Part shown: piece after piece, positions 56,946-64,000 of the stretch | Numbering within the stretch: position 1 is the first letter of the stretch | Layout of the letters: every line of letters starts with the position of its first letter | Assembly (NCBI RefSeq): GCF_012489685.1 | Contig: NC_080044.1 | Location: 59,883,507-59,947,506 of the forward strand | Direction: 5' to 3' | Length of the DNA: 64,000 bases | From: Lotus japonicus | Taxonomy: Eukaryota > Streptophyta > Magnoliopsida > Fabales > Fabaceae | Made by a program: the position numbers and the translations under genes | The notes under the pieces: model-generated | The model's input: the letters and a program-made list of their open reading frames with translations, nothing else | The model's database searches: none | What the model was told of the DNA's origin: nothing

Positions 56946-59900
56946 ATGGGCAAATCACCAGGAAAATGGATCAAAACTGTACTATTTGGGAAAAAATCAA
57001 CCAGATCAAATATTTCAAAAGGAAGAGAGGTAATACTTTGATAGTTAAGGCAACATCTCAACTCTGTTTAGTGTTCATATGAAATGAATGATGAATGCAT
57101 TCCCGAATATCCTTTGAAACTACATCATCTGTAGCATGACATAAATATTCAACCTTGCTTTATCATTTAAATTTGACCTTGAATCCCACCATCAGAACCC
57201 TTCATCTAATTTGTAGTGGATAGAGAGAGAATGAAAACACCTTCTGTTCTCCAACAAGCACTACATTCTGCTCTGGTGCTGTTATATGAGCCTAAACTCT
57301 TGCTTCATTCAGTGCACTGACCCTATCTGCTAGTAATTAAAATTGGCTGTTAATATTAAGTATAAGTGTTAAACTTATTACTCTCGAGTCTCAACACATC
57401 AGAAAACATTTTGATATGATCTTTGCCTTATGTAGTGAAACTCCTGATTTATTTCACTATAATTCTTATGTAGAAACTTGCTATTAGAAAAGAAGGAGTA
57501 GTTAACTCCAAGGTGTCAGAAACGGGTTTGGCTTTAGAGCCAACCTCCAATGCGATCACAAGTCATGAAGAAGACCTGGAGCTGGAGAACAAAGAAGTAG
57601 ATAATATTTTACCTGGAAACCAAGAAATTGAATCTGTTCATCAAGATGCACCACTTGATCCAGAGAAAAAAAGGCAGGATGAAGCGGCTACGAAGGCACA
57701 GGCTGCCTTCAGGGGTTATTTGGTAAGCGACTTATGGTTTTATAGATACTTTACTAATTATAGTGTTAGTGCCTTTTAGTCTGAAAAACAATTAGAAATT
57801 TTGAACTGTAGACCATAAAAAGGCATGTATACTGCAAAAGCATAGTAAATATGTGGAGTTGATTTTTTTATTTTGATTGTAAATTTAATTATGATAACTT
57901 CTGACTTGAAGGCTTTGATGGATCAAGAAACACAGAAGTTTAGAAGATTTAGTCATTATAATTTAGAACAAAGCTTGAAGCTTAATGCAGTATTTAGTTT
58001 GAGTCCTAATTCCTAAATGCCATCCCCTTCTTCCTGTCAACCACTCTCCCCTATTTGTTTACTAAAAAAATATGGGGTCATAATATATTAAATTGATTAG
58101 AGTCTCGACATGTTTATTTATCATGAGCAGCTGTCAAGTAATTGTGTTCCCTACATTAAAGAAGCTAATTATTTCTTTCTTGTTGAAATTAGTTTGGAAT
58201 TTTTTTTTTGATGGAGATCAACTCTGCCTGTGGTTCACACAGTCTGATGAATTTCAGCAATAAATTTGTTTCTGTCTTAAGTTCTTCACTGCCTCTGTCT
58301 TTGATAAATGAATAATTCTTAAACTTTCGGGAACTATTTTTCTGGAGCTTTGATTGTAAAGGTTCTTACTAATTGTAATATTTGAATTTTGAACCCTATT
58401 TGATATTATGCCTCATCTAACAAAAGTGTCTTTTATGAAGGCTCGGAGAGCATTTAGGGCTCTAAAAGGCATAATAAGGTTGCAAGCACTTATTCGTGGG
58501 CACTTGGTTAGGAGACAAGCTGTTAGTACATTATGCTGTATGTATGGAATTGTCAAGTTACAAGCACTTGCCCGTGGTGGCAGAGTTAGACAGTCTGAGG
58601 TTGGATTTGAAATTAATGAAAAGTGTAATGTTTTGAAGCCTCAGGTAATTTTTCAAGAATTGAATTCTCTGTAAATTATCATCAATTTGCCATATTAATA
58701 ATGCTATTTATGTGTAGTTGATTACCTTCATCAAACTATTCCTCATTTCCTCTGATTAACTATGTGCACAGGGGAGGGGGAGGAGGGTTTAGTGTTAAAT
58801 GGTCTATCTTTGATCTTAAGTATAACAGGGCATTATGGGTGTGTTTGATTTATGCTACTGACCCCGCATAGTTGAAAAAGAACTTGGTTGTTGTATCTCG
58901 GGCAAGTTAGAGCTAAATGGTTCTATCAAACGGGAGAATTTTGCTGATAAAAAAAAATCAAACGGGAGAATTCTTGCTGAGCTGTCTGTACATTTAAAAT
59001 AAGGACCTGCTATGCAAATAAATATGTTAATTTTGAATCATGTACTATTTCAATAGTTAGGGTGGTCTCTTGTCATCCAACAGTTTTTCATCTTAATCAA
59101 AAGAAGTTAGTGCATCATACAAGCTGCTGGGGATTATATTCTATGATTTAATTGTAGACCACTTATTCTATATGATGAAATATTGGTATGAGTAGGGAAT
59201 CTGTATTTATCCAACAATTGGTGAAATTTCTAATGAGTTCCTCTTGGTTGTTTGGTAGTGCACTAGTCTGGTATTATTACACTTAGATAGCTTCAACTTT
59301 ATGAGTGTAATAGCATAGCACAAGTTAGTTATGAGAAAGGGAGTGGGAGACTGCGTGTATAATACTTTTTAAATAGAGCTTCTGCTAATGATTTTTCTTC
59401 TCAATTTCTGTGCCTTAGGATGGCCAGCTTGTCAATCCAATTGCTGTATCCACAGAAATTATGAAGCTATCAGCAAATACTTTCATCCGTAAGGTAACTT
59501 ACATTAGCACTTGTATGTGATTGTTTATCACTTTATTGCTTATACATGGCTACTTTTTCCGGATAGGTTTTATTGTAGAACTACTGTAATTTTTGAAATA
59601 TAAAATTTTAGAATTTGAATCCCATAGCTGAGAAAGCAGCATGTGAAAGACAGTACAACACCGCTGCTAAATTCCCTTAATAGGGATCAAATTCCTGTAA
59701 TATTGTAATTTTTTGCTACACTAACACATTTTGTTTCATCAGGTAATGGTATCTTTATTTGTTAATACTTATCTATCATATACAAGATGATTGCATTATA
59801 CCTTTAATTTTTTACTTGAAAATTATGAAGACCTGACCTACTGGATTTCAAATACAGGCTTAATATCTTAGATCTAGTTCTTTATATTGTGGCACCACAG

Positions 59901-62741
59901 GGCTAGGCACTTTTTCCCCTCCCCTAAATTACTCTAGCAATCTCTGTTTTGATAGGAAGATGAGTTAAATAGGCCATCTATTTTGTTCATGGAAGTGTAT
60001 AATTAGCCATTGGAGCCACAAACATGAAGTTGAGCCTAAAAGTGGTTATGTGTTGCCCACCATTCCTATTTTCCCTGATATAAGGAATTCATTATAATTT
60101 TATTTTATATGACCCTCCATTATTTGAAATAAGAGGAACCAAAGGTCCTGCTTCTGCCTGTATCAGGCTGGGGCTCATAGTTTTGAAGTTAATGCATTTT
60201 ATAAAGGTTTTGATGGCTTGTGGATATCAGGTATGCCAACACAACAAGAAATACTACAGTATTATTTCAAAGGCAGCTTATTTCACCTCTCAATAGATTG
60301 GAAAAGAAGAACATCAAGATGTGTGGTTTTTTAAATATTCTTAGTTAAAGCACCTTATGGAGAAAGCCCAAATTAAATAAATTAAATCAGTCAAGAAAAT
60401 TGTAAAAAATAACCAGTTATTGTTACCAAATAGTGCAAGTTTTGAAATCTGATTGCATAGGCAGATATTTATTACTCTCTCTTTTCCTTCTTAAGTGTTG
60501 ATTTAGGTATTATGATTGACACCCTGATTAATAACTGCAAGTAATGTCCTCGTTTATATTAATTTTTAATTTTTTTTTTAGAATGCATGTTATATTTTAA
60601 TGTGTTATCTCTTCACTTAGTACTGTCTTGAATTTCTAAAACAACCGATAAATAAGAACAAATTTTTTTTCTAAAATCATGTTTATAGTGCTGCATCAAT
60701 TATGTGGAGCATGTACGTCTGTTTCAATTTGTCTTTTAAATGTTAGTTAACTTGGGTATGTGAAAATGTCGGTTATTGCTTCAGCTTCTTGCTTCATCAA
60801 CTACTATAATGGCCCTGCGTTTGCAATATGTTGGTGGGGATCCAAATTCAGTTCTAAGTTGGTTGGAGCGCTGGTCAGCATCTCACTTCTGGACACCAAT
60901 TCCCCAACCTAAGAAAATTCGGGATGCTAAGCCTCAGAGGAAGCAGGGTGGTACTTCTGTGGGAGATGCTCAAATGAGCAAGTCAAAACGTACTCACAGA
61001 AAGCTTCCTACTGCGAATTTTGACTCGGTCCCAGTGCAAGCAAATCCTGAAGTTGAGAAACCAAAACGCAACATGAGGAAAGTTCCAAGCCAACCCTCGG
61101 ATCCTGCGCAAGAAAATCCACAAAATGAGTCAGTCCCAGTGCAAGCAAATCCTGAAGTTGAGAAACCAAAACGCAACATGAGGAAAGTTCCAAGCCAACC
61201 CTCGGATCCTGCGCAAGAAAATCCACAAAATGAGTCAGTCCCAGTGCAAGCAAATCCTGAAGTTGAGAAACCAAAACGCAACATGAGGAAAGTTCCAAGC
61301 CAACCCTTGGATCCTGCGCAAGAAAATCCACAAAATGAGCTTGAAAAGGTTAAACGAAGCTTGAGAAAGGTTCATAACCCAGTTGTTGAGAATGCTGTTC
61401 AGTCAGAAGTTGAATCTGAGACTCCAAAGCTGCATTTGGAAAAGGAAACAGTTATCTCAGGTGTTGGTGTTTCAGAACATGGGGCCATTAGTTCAAATGA
61501 GAAAATCATGAATGAAGCAACATTAACCATTTCCAGTGTGCCAGATGTGGGAATTACTCCTAGACAGTCAGTTAGTAAGGAGGTTTCTGACACTCCTAGC
61601 AGTTATCAAGTGACGAAGGAATCAAAGCCCTTGACAGAGATTAAAAGCAAAGATATAAACATTTCTGATGATGAAATAAAGAATGCACCCATAGATTTAC
61701 CGGATACAATGTCTAAAGATGAAAGTTCTCACTTAACAAATGGAGATCACAAGGAAGATCCTGCAGCAGGCAGTGAAAACCAGAAACCAACCCGAAAAGC
61801 CTCACCTGTAGCAAAGCAGGAACGTGCAGAGAATGGTTTACAGAACAGTCCAACAATACCGAGTTATATGGCTGCAACTGAATCTGCAAAGGCAAAGTTG
61901 AGGGCACAAGGATCCCCAAGAGTTGGACAAGATGGAAGTGAGAAAAACAACCAAACCCGGCGACATTCTCTGCCATCTTCAACTCACAGCAAAATCAGTT
62001 CGCATTCACCTAGGACACAGAGACCAATTCAAGCAGGTGGCAAAGGGGGGCCCAAGAGTGAGAAAACCGTATCAGCTTCTAGAGATGCAAATGGTATGGT
62101 ATAATTCTTCTTATATCGTGCTTTGAATAATTCACCAAAAGAATATTGGTTTGTAAGTATCTCTTGGTAAAATAACTCTTATTAACTGATTTGTCATGAA
62201 AGAGTCACGTCTCCTTTCTGTAGTGGGACACATGTTAGCTTAATCATACCAAACAAGTATAGTAAGGTGCTGCATCATTAAGGTATAAGATCATTTGTCT
62301 CCAAATTGTGTCTTGTTTTCTGTTTCAATCAATAAAATTGTGACACATCAATTAAAAAGCATGATTATGACAATGATAACCTTACATGTGGGGTTTATAA
62401 TTGACGTGGCACAATTTCATTTGAAGGACAGAGAATATGACATCATTTAGGGACAGAGAATCTTTATCCCATCATTAGAGATGTTGCCTAACTAGTTTAC
62501 ATAAAGGTAGAACAATCCTTACCCCATAAGCTAACTTGTGCAGACTTCTCAAGATGTCGAGAATTGAGGGTCTGTTACTTACTTTTATTCACTGTAAAGG
62601 AACTTGGCAGATGTGATCCTCTAAATTCAAATTTGAATCAGTTGGATTTTGGCGCATGTTTTTGGTTCATTATGATTAACAATCATAAACTGGTATGTTC
62701 ATCATGCAGGAAAGGTAGCTCAAGCAGAATGGAAGAGGTGA
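56946..62741 (+). CDS. IQ67-domain calmodulin-binding protein (IQD31-like)
   Basis: Six coding exons join in frame: 56946-57029, 57474-57722, 58441-58644, 59419-59493, 60785-62093 and 62710-62741 (TGA); 650 aa. The IQ67 domain has three IQ-type motifs (about residues 100-119, 122-139 and 148-162: [48 protein letters not shown]), with the intron inside the first motif as is usual for IQDs. The start [18 protein letters not shown] and the end [10 protein letters not shown] match the IQD28-32 subgroup. IQDs bind calmodulin and microtubules or nuclear scaffolds; the partner here is unknown. Exon 5 encodes a long disordered Lys/Pro/Ser-rich tail with a triplicated 35-residue repeat (286-390). [10 protein letters not shown] after residue 205 is a conserved IQD block. 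No lesions. Confidence 0.95.
61028..61342 (+). repeat. Three in-frame 105-bp repeats in the IQD exon 5
   Basis: Units start at 61028, 61133 and 61238. Each encodes 35 residues running from [19 protein letters not shown] to [10 protein letters not shown] see one clear base change (CTCGG to CTTGG in unit 3, Ser to Leu) and one at the first unit border. Units are multiples of three, so the frame is kept. A weaker relative ([16 protein letters not shown]) follows directly. Confidence 0.92.
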
Positions 62742-63619
62742 TATGAGGATGACCTGTTTCCTGGTGTTGCTTGCCATGAGGAGGTTGAAATCGTGAGGTT
62801 TATATGATCTATGATGAAAATAATTGAATTGATAGGACTATAGGTGTGTTTGATCAGTTTCTTTTTTCTTTTCTTCATTTGCTGCATTTTGAGCGTGAGG
62901 GTGATTTGTACATTATAGGTTTAGTTTTGCTTGATGCAACTATACCCAAATTTAAGTTCTGTTTGTTTTCGACGTGATTTCTGTTTTGTCCATATTATGT
63001 TTGTTTTTTTTTTTGTTTCCCCCCCCCTTGGCCTGAGGTAATTTAACACGTACTTTCACGCGTATCACAAAGAACTTGTGTGTTTTAATCTGAAGTATGG
63101 TCTGGTATCTTGAATATGGTCATTGGAGATTTCTTAAACATTTTCCCGGGGAATTTCAAACTGCAGTGCCTGCTGTATGGATGAAGCATTTGTTATGTTA
63201 ACATGTCTCGAGCAGAGGGAAAAGCTTTGAAAGCTTCTAGTTGTGTCCGGTTCAGTTAAATGTTTGAAGTTAGAATCAGTGGATTGGTGTTTTAGAATTT
63301 AGAGTTGAAAACAGAATAGATGAATCGTTGTTGAAGCACGTCTCCTTTTAAGTCAAAAACACTGATTGCAAAGTTCAGTTTTGGTAGGAAATCAATTTCT
63401 CAAAAGAAAGAGTACTTAGAATTACATATAAATAGGAAGTAAGTATATATATGAATACGAACTGTAGGGCGTAAATATGTAGAGAGGAGCAAAATGAAAA
63501 TGTGTTAGGGACTATAATACTAGGAGAAATAAAGAATATATTAATTGAATAATGAATAAGTGTGATTAGTAAGTTAGGTGGCATACTTGTAGTCCTTTTA
63601 TTGTAGCACGACATTTGTG
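62742..63619. other. IQD 3' UTR and intergenic region
   Basis: The 3' UTR probably reaches about 63000. A T run and a C run occur at 63003-63028. No coding frame with recognisable similarity follows. Confidence 0.45.
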
Positions 63620-64000
63620 AAATCTATAGTGGCAATTGTAGGACAGTTGGACGCTTTAATTTCACGTATAGAGAAAATAATGAGAGAACACACACAAACA
63701 TGACCGAACTCAAGAGTGCTATGAGAAGTTTAGAAGCGGTTCTGACCCACTTGATAAAAAATCAGGAAAGAAAAGCAAAAACATTCGTGTGGAGGATGAC
63801 AGATAAGTCAATGGAGCATTGTTCTTGGGTAAAGATAATGTAGTTACCCGTTTTTATGGGGAGGACCCTTTGGGATGGATGAGCAGAGAAATATTTTGAG
63901 ATTCATTGTGCGATGGAGGATGATGCGTTATGTTTGACTTTTATTAGCATGCAAGAAGGAGTGACGATACATCATACATTGGTGACAATTCAATCCTACG
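63620..64000 (+). pseudogene. Decayed Ty3/gypsy gag fragment, runs off the window
   Basis: Plus-strand reading gives FYGEDPLGWMSREIF, which matches the gag block F-x-G-E-D-P-x-G-W common in plant gypsy elements. Further on, in another frame, LTFISMQEGVTIHH resembles the next gag block. Stops and at least one shift separate them, so the frame is dead. The rest of the element would lie to the right of the window. Confidence 0.6.

Noticed and set aside
61008..61331. Minus-strand Cys/Phe-rich repeated frames
   Set aside because: Antisense of the triplicated repeat in the IQD exon.
1..64000. tRNA, rRNA and microRNA genes
   Set aside because: No cloverleaf with A and B boxes and no rRNA-like stretch was noticed; the only long hairpin is the inverted repeat at 31171-34476, too long and perfect for a microRNA precursor.

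Overview
This window is nuclear DNA of a flowering plant. Genes carry many GT-AG introns, intergenic DNA is AT-rich, and plant LTR retrotransposons, hAT-type and Mutator-like elements are nested throughout. A legume is the best guess, from the general look of the SIRE/Maximus-like LTR and the proteins; this is inference and was not searched.

Five spliced genes were rebuilt exon by exon and stay in frame: DAD1 (2374-3936, +; oligosaccharyltransferase subunit, 115 aa), a plastid glycerol-3-phosphate acyltransferase of the ATS1 family (5821-11984, +; 12 exons, 464 aa), a RAD6/UBC2-type ubiquitin-conjugating enzyme (21660-24233, +; 152 aa), a plant protein I do not recognise (26617-28416, -; 353 aa) and an IQ67-domain calmodulin-binding protein (56946-62741, +; 650 aa). 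A further unrecognised minus-strand ORF (1665-2102) lies head-to-head with DAD1. An RPA1-like pseudogene sits at 17402-19170.

Layout: 1-1650 holds retroelement-type DNA, including the start of a minus-strand ORF that leaves the window and a 155-bp tandem duplication before a TATA box. 1.6-12 kb is gene-dense (unknown ORF, DAD1, ATS1). 13.8-20.3 kb holds a tandem repeat, a Mutator-like element and the RPA1 pseudogene. 21-28.5 kb is again genic. 28.6-54.2 kb is a transposon nest: a 651-bp hAT-type element, a 908-bp-arm inverted repeat broken on one side by a 1,244-bp solo LTR, a duplicated receptor-kinase tail, a decayed Copia element interrupted by a 997-bp hAT-type element, and an intact 12,757-bp Ty3/gypsy chromovirus with two 4,044-bp LTRs inside a CCA-rich low-complexity tract. 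54.9-63 kb is the IQD gene, and the last 400 bp is a decayed gag fragment.

The host genes are unrelated housekeeping or signalling genes (ER N-glycosylation, plastid lipid synthesis, ubiquitination, calmodulin signalling) and form no common pathway. The most unusual material is in the transposon nest: a GC-rich ORF carried inside both LTRs of the young chromovirus, the near-perfect inverted repeat whose intact arm preserves the empty target site of the solo LTR, and a triplicated 105-bp in-frame repeat in the IQD gene.
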